A stretch of 40,989 nt of DNA, taken from NCBI GenBank assembly GCA_038109305.1, contig JAYNIR010000021.1, positions 1 through 40,989 on the forward strand, written 5' to 3'. This document shows positions 1-11,849 of the stretch, in pieces. Source of the DNA: UBA1479 sp038109305. GTDB taxonomy: Bacteria > Pseudomonadota > Alphaproteobacteria > Rhodospirillales > Casp-alpha2. The first letter of the stretch is position 1. Each line of letters starts with the position of its first letter. The notes under the pieces are model-generated. The model was not told the origin of the DNA, searched no databases, and worked only from the letters and a program-made list of their open reading frames with translations. Position numbers and translations under genes: made by a program.

Positions 1-1642
1 CGCGGCCGATCTCGTGCAGCATCTGGCGCGACGTGCGGACCAGCTTGTTGATCGTTTCGATCATATGCACCGGGATGCGGATGGTCCGCGCCTGGTCGGC
101 AATGGACCGCGTGATGGCTTGGCGGATCCACCAGGTCGCGTAGGTTGAGAATTTATAGCCGCGGCGATATTCGAACTTATCGACCGCTTTCATCAGACCG
201 ATGTTGCCTTCCTGGATCAGGTCCAGGAACTGCAGGCCGCGGTTGGTGTATTTCTTGGCGATAGAAATCACCAGCCGCAGGTTGGCTTCGATCATTTCCT
301 TCTTCGCCTTGGCGGCTTCGCGTTCGCCCTTCTGCACGGTCGACACGATGCGCCGGAATTCCGCAATCGGCAGACCCGAAATGTTTGAAACCTCGCCGAT
401 TTCCGCGCGGACACCCTTGATGTCGTCGCGGTAACTGGTCGCGAACTTGCTCCAGCCCTTGCCTTTCAGGCGGCTGACCCGCCGGGTCCAGCCCGGATCC
501 AGTTCGTTGCCCTGGTACTGTTCCAAGAAAGCCTGGCGGTCGACCTTGGCCGTCGTCGCCATACGCATCAGCTTTCCTTCAAGTCCGACAAGCCGCCGGT
601 TGAGGCCGTAAAGCTGGTCCAGCAGCTGTTCGATCCGGTTGTTATTGAGGTGCACGTTCTCCATCGCCTCGATCAGTTCCTTGCGGAGCTTCTGGAAGCG
701 CTTTTCCTGACTGGCCTTCGGGTCGTCGCCCGAAGTCAGCGCGTCAAGCCGCTGCACCTGCACGCGATTGAGCTTCTTATACGTCTTGGTGATCACCTCG
801 AAGGTTTCGAGAACCTCCGGCTTCAGCTTAGCTTCGAGCGCCGCCAGCGACAGGTTGTTTTCCGCATCCTCGTCGTCTTCCTCGCCGTCGCTGCTTTCGC
901 CCTCTTCGCCGTCTTCACCATCAGCTTCGCCGTCCCCGGGCGACTTCGCCTTTTTGTTTTTTTCGGGCTTAGCTTCCTCGGTTTTGGCTTTTTCTTTTTC
1001 GGGCTTGGCTGCGGGTTGCGGCGCTTCCGCCGCTGCTGCGCCGTCGCCGGCGGTGTTATTGTTGGCAGCACCCGGGCCGCCGCCGTGGGTGGCTTCCAGG
1101 TCGATGATGTCGCGAAGAAGGATCTCCTCGTTGACCAGTTCGTCGTGCCATTCGGTGATGGCCTTGATGGTCAGCGGGCTCTCCATTAGGCCGCCGATCA
1201 TCATTTCCCGGCCGGCCTCAATGCGCTTGGCGATGGCGATTTCGCCCTCGCGGGACAGCAGTTCCACCGAGCCCATTTCGCGCAGATACATGCGCACCGG
1301 GTCGTCCGTGCGGCCTAGGTCGTTTTCGTCAACGTTGCCGGCCGACGCCTGGGCGCCCTTGTCGTCGTCATCGTCGTCGTTGGCAGCGTCTTCAGACTCT
1401 TCGTTGTCGACCACGTTGATGCCCATTTCGGACAGCATAGCCATGGTGTCTTCGATCTGTTCGGAAGAGACCTTTTCCGGCGGCAGGGCGTCGTTCAGTT
1501 CGTCATAAGTGACGAAACCGCGTTCCTTGCCCTTGGCGACCATTTTTTTGACCGCTGCACCCAGGGTGTCCAGAAGCGGGCTGTCGCCGCTTTCTTCCTG
1601 AGTGCTTGAACTTTCCTGATCTTTCGCCTGTGCCTTCGCCAC
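1..1642 (-). CDS. rpoD: RNA polymerase primary sigma factor RpoD (sigma-70), 3' part outside the window
   Basis: This is the housekeeping sigma factor that directs core RNA polymerase to -10/-35 promoters. I take the start as the GTG at 1642-1640, because an AAGAGG ribosome binding site lies about 7 bases upstream and the protein then begins VAKAQAKDQESSS. In the 547 codons visible I see an N-terminal region 1.1-like part, an acidic Glu/Asp/Lys-rich non-conserved insert at about residues 225-270, and a clear region 2 (NLRLVISIAKKYTNRG, then GLQFLDLIQEGNIGLMKAVD, YKFSTYATWWIRQAITRSI). The first part of region 3 (IRIPVHMIETINKLVRTSRQ) ends at the window edge, so regions 3.2 and 4 are missing only because the window stops. 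dnaG lies directly upstream on the same strand, the usual rpoD-dnaG pairing. The identification is secure. Confidence 0.97.
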   Translation of the reverse strand, partial: MAKAQAKDQESSSTQEESGDSPLLDTLGAAVKKMVAKGKERGFVTYDELNDALPPEKVSSEQIEDTMAMLSEMGINVVDNEESEDAANDDDDDDKGAQASAGNVDENDLGRTDDPVRMYLREMGSVELLSREGEIAIAKRIEAGREMMIGGLMESPLTIKAITEWHDELVNEEILLRDIIDLEATHGGGPGAANNNTAGDGAAAAEAPQPAAKPEKEKAKTEEAKPEKNKKAKSPGDGEADGEDGEEGESSDGEEDDEDAENNLSLAALEAKLKPEVLETFEVITKTYKKLNRVQVQRLDALTSGDDPKASQEKRFQKLRKELIEAMENVHLNNNRIEQLLDQLYGLNRRLVGLEGKLMRMATTAKVDRQAFLEQYQGNELDPGWTRRVSRLKGKGWSKFATSYRDDIKGVRAEIGEVSNISGLPIAEFRRIVSTVQKGEREAAKAKKEMIEANLRLVISIAKKYTNRGLQFLDLIQEGNIGLMKAVDKFEYRRGYKFSTYATWWIRQAITRSIADQARTIRIPVHMIETINKLVRTSRQMLHEIGR

Positions 1643-1770
1643 GATCGTCCTCTTATCTCTCTTTATCTCTAGGCTACCGTGTCCCGCCCCCTGGGCGCGG
1701 CCCGTCATCTGGGACCGGCAAATTCCTTGTACAAATGTCCGCCACCGGAACCGGGCGACCCCGTTTGAGA

Positions 1771-3618
1771 TCACTCAAACGCTTCCGCCAGCCCCTCGGC
1801 CTCGTTCATCATCCGCCGAACGTGTGCGACCCGCTCCAAATTCGCTTCCGACGGATCGTGCCGGACAGCGTCCTGGGCCGCTTGCAGTTCGGAGCGCAAG
1901 TCCTCTCCGCGCAAGTGGTTAATGGTCGCTTCCCAACCCAGTCTGGCCTCTGCGATACTCGCTTCCGGTCGCGCGAATCTTGCATGATCGTATGTTCGCG
2001 CACTCAACAATCGGCTCAGTGCCTTGGAATGACCCTGGTCTGACAGGTGGTTTTTTAACCCCTCGGTGTCAAGGGTTAATCCGTTAGCAAGCGTGATTAA
2101 TAACGCCTGACGCAAATTGTCAAGGTCCCCGTCCGCCGCCGCCATCAGGCCCAGGTCCTCGTCGACCTCGGAAAGCAGCTCCGGATGGTTGATGGCGGTC
2201 GCCAAAAGGATCGCCGTGCGGACGCCGGCCCGGTCCACGGGGGCCGTATCGGCGCTGCCGGCGCGAAGCCGCTGGGCCCCCGGCCAGTTGTCCCGCTGCC
2301 AACCGGCGCGGCCCGCCTGGCGGCCGAATTGGCGGCCTTGGCCGGGGCCCGCCCGCCGTTCGCCCGCCGGCCAAAGGCGGCTTTTGAAGAAGTCCTGGAA
2401 ATACCGACGGACGGTTGGGTCCGGGATGTCCCGCATCTTTTTATCTAGCCGGGCGTTCAGGTCCGCCCGGCCTTCCGGCGTGTCCGGCAGGCGGCCGCCC
2501 GATTCAACCCGCCAGATCAGCTCCGACAGGGGTGCGGCGCCCTCCAAAACCTCCAGAAACGCAGCCTTGCCCCGGTTTTTCACCAGGCTGTCCGGGTCTT
2601 CGCCACGCGGCAGCATGGCGAAGCGCAGCCCGAAACCTGATTTCAGCATGGGCAGCGCGCGCTCCGCCGCCCGGGTGGCGGCCCGCTGGCCCGCGTCGTC
2701 GCCGTCGAAGCACAACACCGGTTCCGGCACCAACCGCCACAAAAGCCCGATCTGGTCTTCCGTCAGCGCCGTGCCCAAGGGCGCCACGCCGTGGCCGACC
2801 CCCGCCTGGGCCAGCGCGATCACGTCCGTATAGCCCTCGGTGACGATGACCGTGCCGGCCTCCCGGATGGCGTCCTTCGCCTGGGCCAGGCCGTAGAGGT
2901 TTCGGCCCTTGTGGAAGAGCGACGTTTCCGGCGAGTTCAGGTACTTCGGCCCGTCGCCGTTGAGCAGTCGCGCGCCGAAGGCGATGGTCTTGCCCTGGCG
3001 GTCGGTGATCGGGAACATCACCCGGCCGCGGAACCGGTCGTAAGGTTCGCGACCCTGGTCTTCGGGCTGCACTAGAAGCCCCGCGCCCAGCAGCATCCCG
3101 TCGTCCACGCCCTGCTTGTTCATGAAGGCCTTCATGGCGCCCCGCCCATCGGGCGAGAACCCTAAGCGGAAGCGGCGGATGATTGCGTCGGTAAAGCCGC
3201 GATCCTTCAGGTAGGCCAGCGCACCCTGTCCTTCCGGCATGTGCAGGCTCTTTTCGAAAAACGCGGCGGCCATTTCCACGGCCTCGGCCAGCGTTTTGTT
3301 ACGCTGGCGGCGTTCGCGGTCCGCCGGCGTGTCTTCGGGCATGGCCAACCCGGCCTCGCCCGCTAGCTTGCGGACGGCTTCCGGGAATTGCAGGCTTTCC
3401 GTGTTCATCACGAAGTCGATGGCCGACCCGTGCTCGCCGCACCCGAAACAGTGGTAATGGTCGTCGTAGACGTGGAAGGACGGCGTTTTCTCTTTATGAA
3501 AAGGGCAGAGCCCCTTAGTGTCCCGCCCGGACCGGACGAGCTTTACCCTGCGCCCGACGATTTCGATGCAGTTGAGGCGCGCTTTCAGGTCTTCCAGGAG
3601 TTCCGGGGGTATCGCCAT
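1771..3618 (-). CDS. dnaG: DNA primase DnaG
   Basis: Bacterial primase synthesises the RNA primers for DNA replication and works with the replicative helicase. With the chosen ATG at 3618-3616 the protein is 615 aa and starts MAIPPELLEDLKARL, which matches the family start. An upstream ATG at 3663 would add 15 residues but has no ribosome binding site and no family counterpart. The N-terminal CHC2 zinc motif is CPFH (C38, H41) followed by CFGC (C57, C60). The TOPRIM core is visible as VIVTEGYTDVIAL and CFDGDDAGQRA, which supply the acidic catalytic residues. The C-terminal helicase-binding region is Ala/Arg-rich with an RGRQ-type linker. It precedes rpoD on the minus strand with a 128-base gap in which I see no further gene. 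Confidence 0.97.
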   Translation of the reverse strand: MAIPPELLEDLKARLNCIEIVGRRVKLVRSGRDTKGLCPFHKEKTPSFHVYDDHYHCFGCGEHGSAIDFVMNTESLQFPEAVRKLAGEAGLAMPEDTPADRERRQRNKTLAEAVEMAAAFFEKSLHMPEGQGALAYLKDRGFTDAIIRRFRLGFSPDGRGAMKAFMNKQGVDDGMLLGAGLLVQPEDQGREPYDRFRGRVMFPITDRQGKTIAFGARLLNGDGPKYLNSPETSLFHKGRNLYGLAQAKDAIREAGTVIVTEGYTDVIALAQAGVGHGVAPLGTALTEDQIGLLWRLVPEPVLCFDGDDAGQRAATRAAERALPMLKSGFGLRFAMLPRGEDPDSLVKNRGKAAFLEVLEGAAPLSELIWRVESGGRLPDTPEGRADLNARLDKKMRDIPDPTVRRYFQDFFKSRLWPAGERRAGPGQGRQFGRQAGRAGWQRDNWPGAQRLRAGSADTAPVDRAGVRTAILLATAINHPELLSEVDEDLGLMAAADGDLDNLRQALLITLANGLTLDTEGLKNHLSDQGHSKALSRLLSARTYDHARFARPEASIAEARLGWEATINHLRGEDLRSELQAAQDAVRHDPSEANLERVAHVRRMMNEAEGLAEAFE

Positions 3619-3800
3619 CTGAGATGGAGCCTTCGTTGCGGACAGTCGCAAACGTTGGAGCATACCAGGAGGTTGCCGAATGGGAATCGGGAAGACGTGG
3701 AAAACCGCTTTAAAACGCTGATTCTTATCAACGTTTTTATAAAGTTATCCTGAGACTTATCCAGAGCGCCGAGCGCGATCCCGGCATCGGATTCGGAAAG

Positions 3801-4256
3801 TTAACAAAGGCGCTCTTTAACGATCGCGCTGGCCTTGGAAAAATCCATTTTTCCAGCGTACTTCTGCTTCAAAGCGCCCATGCACTTGCCCATGTCCTTG
3901 ATGCAGTTGGCGCCCGTGTCGGCGATCACCGCGTCGACGGCCGTGGCGATTTCGTCTTCCGACAGCTGTTCCGGCAGAAACCGCTCGATGACGACGATTT
4001 CCTCGCGTTCCCGGTCGGCCAGGTCCTGGCGCTTACCGTCTTCATAGGCCTTTGCGCTTTCGTGACGCTGCTTGATCATCGATTGCAGCAGCGACAGGAT
4101 TTCGTCTTCGTTGATGCCGTCCTGGTTGCCCTTGTCGCGGGCGGCGATGTCTCGGTCCTTGATGGCGGCGTTGATCAGACGCAGCGTCGCTGTGGCACAC
4201 TGGTCCTTCGCTTTAATTGCGGTTTTCAGGTCGGCGGAAATTTGGTCGCGTAACAT
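3801..4256 (-). CDS. GatB/YqeY domain-containing protein
   Basis: A 151-aa protein of the GatB/YqeY family, which resembles the tRNA-interacting tail domain of the amidotransferase subunit GatB. The precise role of the stand-alone protein is not settled. The ATG at 4256-4254 gives MLRDQISADLKTAIKAKD, the normal family start; upstream in-frame sequence (FHYFSIAYTNY) is AT-rich promoter DNA. Family features are LRLINAAIKDRDIA, ILSLLQSMIKQRHESA, a conserved IVVIERFLPEQLSEDEI and the C-terminal GKCMGALKQKYAGKMDFSKA. It lies between dnaG and carA and diverges from carA, an arrangement common in Alphaproteobacteria. Confidence 0.93.
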   Translation of the reverse strand: MLRDQISADLKTAIKAKDQCATATLRLINAAIKDRDIAARDKGNQDGINEDEILSLLQSMIKQRHESAKAYEDGKRQDLADREREEIVVIERFLPEQLSEDEIATAVDAVIADTGANCIKDMGKCMGALKQKYAGKMDFSKASAIVKERLC

Positions 4257-4473
4257 GAGTTGGCCCCGGACTGATCTATACCCCCGGAATTGAAGGTCGC
4301 GGAACCTAGCCCAAAAACTTTCCCGACGCAAATTGGGATAATTTGTATAAGCTATTGAAAAATAATGAAATATGAATTGGGCGCAAGGCTTGACCATGGG
4401 GGGGTAAGGGCGTAGAACCTTGTTTCCAACGCGTATTTCCGCCTTGGTCCAATCTCAGCCTGAAAAACCGTAC
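4257..4473. promoter_or_regulatory. Divergent promoter region between yqeY-like gene and carA
   Basis: This 217-base gap has an AT-rich core at about 4331-4378, in strong contrast to the GC-rich genes on both sides. On the plus strand TTGTAT at about 4341 is followed 17 bases later by TGAAAT, a weak sigma-70-like pair, and other overlapping choices are possible. It should carry promoters in both directions. I see no clear pyrimidine operator or riboswitch. An alternative in-frame TTG start for carA at 4420 lies inside this interval. Confidence 0.35.
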
Positions 4474-5669
4474 ATGCCGGAACAAAAATCGTCAGCGACC
4501 GCGCCTGCGGGCGCCCAGCCAGCGAACGCAAACGCCGCCCTGGTGTTGGTGTCGGGCGAAGTTTTTTGGGGCCGGGGGGCAGGCGTGCCGACCGATGCCA
4601 AAGGCCGCGCGGTGGGCGAGGTGTGCTTCAACACCTCCGTCACCGGCTATCAGGAAATCCTGACCGATCCTAGCTACGCCGGGCAGATCATCACCTTCAC
4701 CTTCCCGCACATCGGCAACGTCGGCGCCAACCCGGAAGACATGGAAACGACGACCCCCGCCGCCAGGGGCGCGGTCATGCGGGCCGACATTACCGAACCC
4801 GCGAGCTGGCGCGCCGCCGAACATCAGGATGCGTGGCTGAAGAAAATGAATTTGTCGGTGGTGACCGGCGTCGATACCCGCAGGCTGACGCGGCTGATAC
4901 GCGACGGCGGCGCGCCCTCGGGCGTCATCGGCTACGACCCCAAGGGCCCGCTCGACATTCCCGCCCTAGTCAAGGCCGCTCAGGGCTTCCCGGGTCTCGA
5001 AGGCATGGACCTGGCGAAGGACGTGACCTGCGCCCAGGCCTATACCTGGGACACCACCCGGTGGGTGCTGGGCCAGGGGTTCGGCAAACTGGAAAACCCC
5101 AAGCACCACGTGGTCGCCGTCGACTTCGGCGCCAAGCACAACATCCTCCGGTGCCTCGCGGCGGAAAAATGCAAGGTCACCGTGGTCCCGGCCACGGCGA
5201 CGGCGGAAGAGATTTTAGCCCATCGACCCGATGGGCTTTTTCTTAGCAATGGCCCCGGTGACCCGGCGGCGACCGGCGAATACGCCGTGCCGATGGTCCA
5301 GGGCGTGATGAATGCGGGCCTGCCCGTGTTCGGCATCTGCCTGGGTCATCAGATTTTGGCCCTCGCCTTGGGCGCCAAGACGTCCAAGATGCACATGGGC
5401 CACCGCGGCGCCAACCAGCCGGTCCAGGACCTGGAAACCAAAAAGGTCGAGATCACCTCGCAGAACCACGGTTTCGTGGTGGAACGGGACAGCCTGCCCA
5501 AAGGCGTGATCGAAACGCACAAGTCGCTGTTCGACGGTTCGCTCGAAGGACTCAGCGTAAACGGCAAGCCGGTGTTTTCCGTGCAGTATCACCCGGAGGC
5601 CTCGCCGGGCCCGCAGGATAGCCACTACCTCTTCAAGCGGTTCGTGAAGTTGATGGACGACAGATCCTA

Positions 5670-5670
<1 letters not shown>
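4474..5670 (+). CDS. carA: Carbamoyl-phosphate synthase small (glutaminase) subunit CarA
   Basis: The small subunit hydrolyses glutamine and passes ammonia to CarB for carbamoyl phosphate synthesis, which feeds arginine and pyrimidine synthesis. The protein from the ATG at 4474 is 398 aa. It has the N-terminal CPSase small-chain domain (GEVCFNTSVTGYQEILTDPS, THPHIGN-like TFPHIGNVG, GVDTRRLTRLIRDGG) and a C-terminal class I glutamine amidotransferase domain. The nucleophile is C289 in GICLGHQ, and the His-Glu pair is in QYHPEASPGP. The stop codon overlaps the carB start by one base (TAATG), so the two are translationally coupled. A TTG 18 codons upstream is in frame; the ATG fits the family length better, although the ribosome binding site is weak. 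Confidence 0.97.
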
Positions 5671-8930
<3,260 letters not shown>

Positions 8931-8946
8931 GAGGTCTTGATCCCCC

Positions 8947-9004
8947 AACACAACCGTTTCTGGGCCGCCGCAGGGCGGCCAGAAGGTTGTATTGTTGTGT
9001 TTTT
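8947..9004 (+). terminator. Rho-independent terminator-like hairpin after carB
   Basis: Just after the carB stop, ACAACC (8950-8955) pairs with GGTTGT (8985-8990), and CTGG plus CCGCC (8960-8969, one bulged G) pairs with GGCGG plus CCAG (8974-8982) around a short loop. A GTGTTTTT run follows at 8998-9004. ACACAA at 8948-8953 can alternatively pair with TTGTGT at 8995-9000. It probably ends the carAB transcript before greA, though some read-through into greA is possible. Confidence 0.75.
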
Positions 9005-9050
9005 CGCCTATTCGAGCCTTTGTGAACTAAGAGATTAAGGGAGTAATCCC

Positions 9051-9524
9051 ATGGACACCTACCCGATAACGCCCGAGGGCCTGAAAGCCCTCGAAGCCGA
9101 ACTTCGCAAGCTGAAAACCGAAGACCGCCCGTCGGTTATTCAGGCGATTGCGGCCGCGCGCGAACACGGCGACCTTTCGGAAAACGCCGAATACACCGCC
9201 GCGCGCGAAAAGCAGGGCTTCATCGAAGGCCGCGTCGCCGAACTGGAGGCCGTCGTCAGCCGGGCCGAGGTCATCGACCCGTCGGAATTTACCGGCGACA
9301 CCGTGCGCTTCGGCGCCAAGGTGATGCTGGCCGATGAAGACACGGATCAGGAAAAGACCTACCGAATCGTTGGCGAACACGAAGCCGATCTGGACAAGGG
9401 CAAGATATCCGTTACCTCGCCCTTGGCCCGCGCGCTGATCGGTAAGTCCGTCGGCGACTCGGTCGAGGTCGCGGCCCCCGGTGGTGCCCGTCGATACGAA
9501 ATCTGCGAAGTATCTTTCAAGTAA
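9051..9524 (+). CDS. greA: Transcription elongation factor GreA
   Basis: GreA rescues backtracked RNA polymerase by inserting its coiled coil into the secondary channel and stimulating transcript cleavage. The protein is 157 aa, the normal length. The N-terminal coiled coil (residues 1-75) carries the family signature AREHGDLSENAEYTAARE, with the acidic tip D/E residues present. The C-terminal FKBP-like domain includes GAKVMLADEDTDQEKTYRIV and ISVTSPLARALIGKSVGD. The ATG at 9051 has a GGGAG ribosome binding site about 8 bases upstream. It follows carAB behind the hairpin at 8947-9004. Confidence 0.97.
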   Translation: MDTYPITPEGLKALEAELRKLKTEDRPSVIQAIAAAREHGDLSENAEYTAAREKQGFIEGRVAELEAVVSRAEVIDPSEFTGDTVRFGAKVMLADEDTDQEKTYRIVGEHEADLDKGKISVTSPLARALIGKSVGDSVEVAAPGGARRYEICEVSFK

Positions 9525-9542
9525 TCGGGCGGCAGGCGCGGA

Positions 9543-10415
9543 TCAGGCGGCGGTTCGCCGCTGACCCTCCCAGGTGATTTCCCATTCCTGAATAGGGGTG
9601 CCCGTGGCCGCCCGTTCGGCCGACGGCAACACATCCAGGTTGGGCCAAAGCCCGGTCATAAGAGAGTCGGCATAGGCGCCGGGCAGGCCCGCGTCGGCCA
9701 TGGCTTGGGCCGCGCCCGTGTGATCGTAATCCAGCGACACGTGGCGGATCGCGAGGTGGTCTTCGCGTGGCGTCAGTACGGAATACCAGGCCCGCGCCGT
9801 GCCGTCGTTGGCGGGCATACCGATGACACCCGGGTTGTGCCACATCCGCCCGCTCGGAAGCGTTTGCGTGAACGGCAGGCCCGAATGACCGGCGATGATG
9901 CCGTCGGCGTCGAGCGCGTCAAACGCCGCCTGTTTTTCGGCCTCGGGCGTCGAGGCGAAAATCCATTCCGAAATGTCCCGCGCGTGCCCGTGGATAACGG
10001 CCATGCGCCGGCCCGCCAGCTTGAAGGTGACGGGGTGGGGCAGGGCGCCCATCCATGCCCGCTGGTCATCGGTGATCCGGGCGCTGGCGCGGGTGAACCA
10101 GCGGACGGACAACAGATCGCATTCCGATCCCTTTTCAAATCCGCAGCGGCAATCGTCGCCGCCTTCGGATAGCGCTTCCTCGCAATTGCCCATGACCGCG
10201 TGGCAGCCCCAGTCGCGGACTTCGTCGATCGTTCCATCCGCATCGGCGCAATAGGCGACCACGTCGCCGGTGCAAATCACGCGGCCTGCGGGGATGCCCA
10301 GGCGGTCCGCTTCCTGCCGCAGCGCCCGGGTCGCCTGCAGGTTGCTGTATGGCCCGCCGAACAGCAGCACCGGCCCGTCCAGATCACCCAGGTGTTTTGC
10401 GCGAACGTCCGTCAT
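9543..10415 (-). CDS. Metallophosphoesterase-fold protein with degenerate metal site 1
   Basis: A 290-aa protein of the calcineurin-like phosphoesterase superfamily, closest in layout to the YfcE/MJ0936-type branch. Motifs in order: LLFGGPYSNLQAT (residues 17-29) where the family has DxHGN; TGDVVAY (D51); VMGNCEE (N77); AVIHGHA (H142); AGHSGLPF (H177) where GHTH is expected; NPGVIG. Compared with the family, the site-1-specific ligands are replaced (Asp to G21, His to Y23, last His to G179), while D51, N77, H142 and H177 of site 2 are kept. A Cys-rich stretch (C78, C89, C91, C99) follows motif III. It starts one base after the stop of the upstream radical SAM gene, with AGGAG seven bases before its ATG, so the two are co-translated. 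No signal peptide or membrane segment is seen. The substrate is unknown and activity may be altered. Confidence 0.8.
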   Translation of the reverse strand: MTDVRAKHLGDLDGPVLLFGGPYSNLQATRALRQEADRLGIPAGRVICTGDVVAYCADADGTIDEVRDWGCHAVMGNCEEALSEGGDDCRCGFEKGSECDLLSVRWFTRASARITDDQRAWMGALPHPVTFKLAGRRMAVIHGHARDISEWIFASTPEAEKQAAFDALDADGIIAGHSGLPFTQTLPSGRMWHNPGVIGMPANDGTARAWYSVLTPREDHLAIRHVSLDYDHTGAAQAMADAGLPGAYADSLMTGLWPNLDVLPSAERAATGTPIQEWEITWEGQRRTAA

Positions 10416-10416
10416 C

Positions 10417-11406
10417 TCAGCTCCTGTTATCTTGGGCGCCGCTACAACTGGCGCCGCCCAGCACGCAGAAGGTGGCGCAATGGGGGTGGTTCAATTTCAC
10501 GGGTCCCGCAGCACCCGTCAGCGTCGGACCCATTTCGAACGCCGTGTCATAGGGCAGCAACGTGCACGGCAGCACAACCAGTTTGTCGGCCCCCTTGCGC
10601 TTGACCAGCATGCGCGACGTCGCACACATCATGTCCGCCGGGTCGACATTCAGGATCGACCAGCACGCATCGGTGATTTCGGGCACGTCGCGGCCGACAT
10701 CCATATCCGGGAACAGGACCAGATCGCCGGGCCAGAGGGCATCCAGCGCGATGCCTTCGCTTGCGAACAGACGGGCGTATCCGGCCCGCGCCTCGTCTTC
10801 CGTCTCGTTCCACGCCATACGCGCCGCGACGGACAGATTAAATCCGTTTTCCGAAAGCCATGTCAGACCTTGGATCATCGGCGCCCAGGTCTTGGCGCCG
10901 CGGATCGCTTCGTGTCCCCGGGAGGTATAGTGGTCGACGGAAACCCGGATCGCCAGCGCGTCGCCGTGGCGCGCCTTCAGGTCGATCAGCGCATCCCGCT
11001 TGTGCCACATGGGTTTCATGGCATTGGTCAGGATAAGCACGCGGTACCCCCTGGCCAGACAGTCGCCCGCCATTACCGTCAGATCCGGATTCATGAACGG
11101 TTCGCCGCCGGTAAACCCGATCTCGGCGACGGGCAGGGCGCCGGCGGCGATTTCATCCAGATACGCCGCCACGTCATCCCGGCGGATGTAGGCCAGGCGG
11201 TCGTTCTTCGGGCTGCTTTCGATGTAGCACCCGTCGCATTCGATGTTGCAGAGGCTTCCCGTGTTGATCCACAGCGACTCTAGGGACGTGAGCGCCACCG
11301 CCGCCCGCCGTTCACCACGGGCCGTCACGTCCGGGTTGCGGAACTTGGCCGGGTGAAGGGCGGGGTGTGCGGGATCAAGCGCGGGCGCTGGATGTCTGTT
11401 CGGCAT
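10417..11406 (-). CDS. Radical SAM protein with SPASM/twitch-like C-terminal cysteines, substrate unknown
   Basis: A 329-aa radical SAM enzyme. The [4Fe-4S]/SAM motif is CNIECDGC (C53, C57, C60), followed by a glycine-rich FTGGEPFMNP strand for SAM methionine binding and a barrel with RVLILTNAMKP and IRVSVDHYTSRGHEAIRG. The C-terminal part has more cysteines (CWSIL, MMCATS, VLPCTLLPYD, then HCATFCVLGGASC), which suggests one or two auxiliary clusters as in SPASM or twitch domains. The ATG at 11406 has an AAAGGA site about 8 bases upstream. The phosphoesterase-like gene follows after one base. No precursor peptide gene is seen close by, so a peptide-modifying role is not supported. I do not recognise the product or the substrate. 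Confidence 0.85.
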   Translation of the reverse strand: MPNRHPAPALDPAHPALHPAKFRNPDVTARGERRAAVALTSLESLWINTGSLCNIECDGCYIESSPKNDRLAYIRRDDVAAYLDEIAAGALPVAEIGFTGGEPFMNPDLTVMAGDCLARGYRVLILTNAMKPMWHKRDALIDLKARHGDALAIRVSVDHYTSRGHEAIRGAKTWAPMIQGLTWLSENGFNLSVAARMAWNETEDEARAGYARLFASEGIALDALWPGDLVLFPDMDVGRDVPEITDACWSILNVDPADMMCATSRMLVKRKGADKLVVLPCTLLPYDTAFEMGPTLTGAAGPVKLNHPHCATFCVLGGASCSGAQDNRS

Positions 11407-11545
11407 GATGGGTCCTTTGATTGCGGTCCGACCGGTTCTTTCAACAATAGTTACAAACTCGGCCCCAAGCCCGCCAGGAATAAGTGATAAGGCCGTTTCA
11501 CAATCCCGTGTAACTTGGGTTACGGAGTGCTGCGTTGGATCCCCC

Positions 11546-11587
11546 GATCCGCTTGTGCGGGGCTTTTTGATCCGCTTGCGCGGGGCT
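11546..11587 (+). repeat. Two tandem 19-bp repeats with small hairpins upstream of tRNA-Gly
   Basis: GATCCGCTTGTGCGGGGCT at 11546-11564 is repeated at 11569-11587 with one change (T to C at 11580-type position). Each copy can form CCGC/GCGG around a TTGT or TTG loop, and the first is followed by TTTTT at 11564-11568. They lie 33 bases before the tRNA gene and may be a weak terminator or part of the tRNA leader. The function is not determined. Confidence 0.6.
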
Positions 11588-11619
11588 GGGCAATCCCCTA
11601 TGAAGGGGCGGTTTCGGAC

Positions 11620-11694
11620 GCGGGTGTAGCTCAGTGGTAGAGCACGAGCTTCCCAAGCTCGGTGTCGAGGGTTCGATCCCCTTCACCCGCTCCA
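11620..11694 (+). tRNA. tRNA-Gly (anticodon CCC)
   Basis: A full cloverleaf can be drawn: acceptor GCGGGTG with CACCCGC, D arm GCTC...GAGC, anticodon stem CGAGC/GCTCG with loop TTCCCAA (anticodon CCC), and T arm GAGGG/CCCTT with TTCGATC loop. Discriminator T and an encoded CCA end at 11694. It decodes GGG glycine codons. It stands alone and is followed by the structured RNA candidate at 11850-12075. Confidence 0.95.
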
Positions 11695-11849
11695 TCCGCT
11701 TTCGCTTACGCGACAGCGCGATCAGCGATGAAGCGTTAGAGAAACGGATGCCGCGCCGAAGCCTTGGAGCAGGCGGGCTCGTGTGCCGGGGTTCGACGGC
11801 GTTCAGTCCCCCTATGCCTTAAGTCTTATGACCTTTGGATATCTTGTTC

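Noticed and set aside
768..1508. Long Ser-rich plus-strand frame opposite rpoD
   Set aside because: It is the shadow of a GC-rich gene on the other strand; the rpoD frame has full domain motifs.
3743..3766. Two DnaA-box-like sequences (TTATCCTGA and TTATCCAGA) upstream of dnaG
   Set aside because: Each has mismatches to the consensus; not enough to call a DnaA-regulated promoter.
11498..11695. Minus-strand reading frame starting MERVKGIEPSTPSLGS across tRNA-Gly
   Set aside because: It is the antisense of the tRNA gene, a well-known type of spurious protein prediction.
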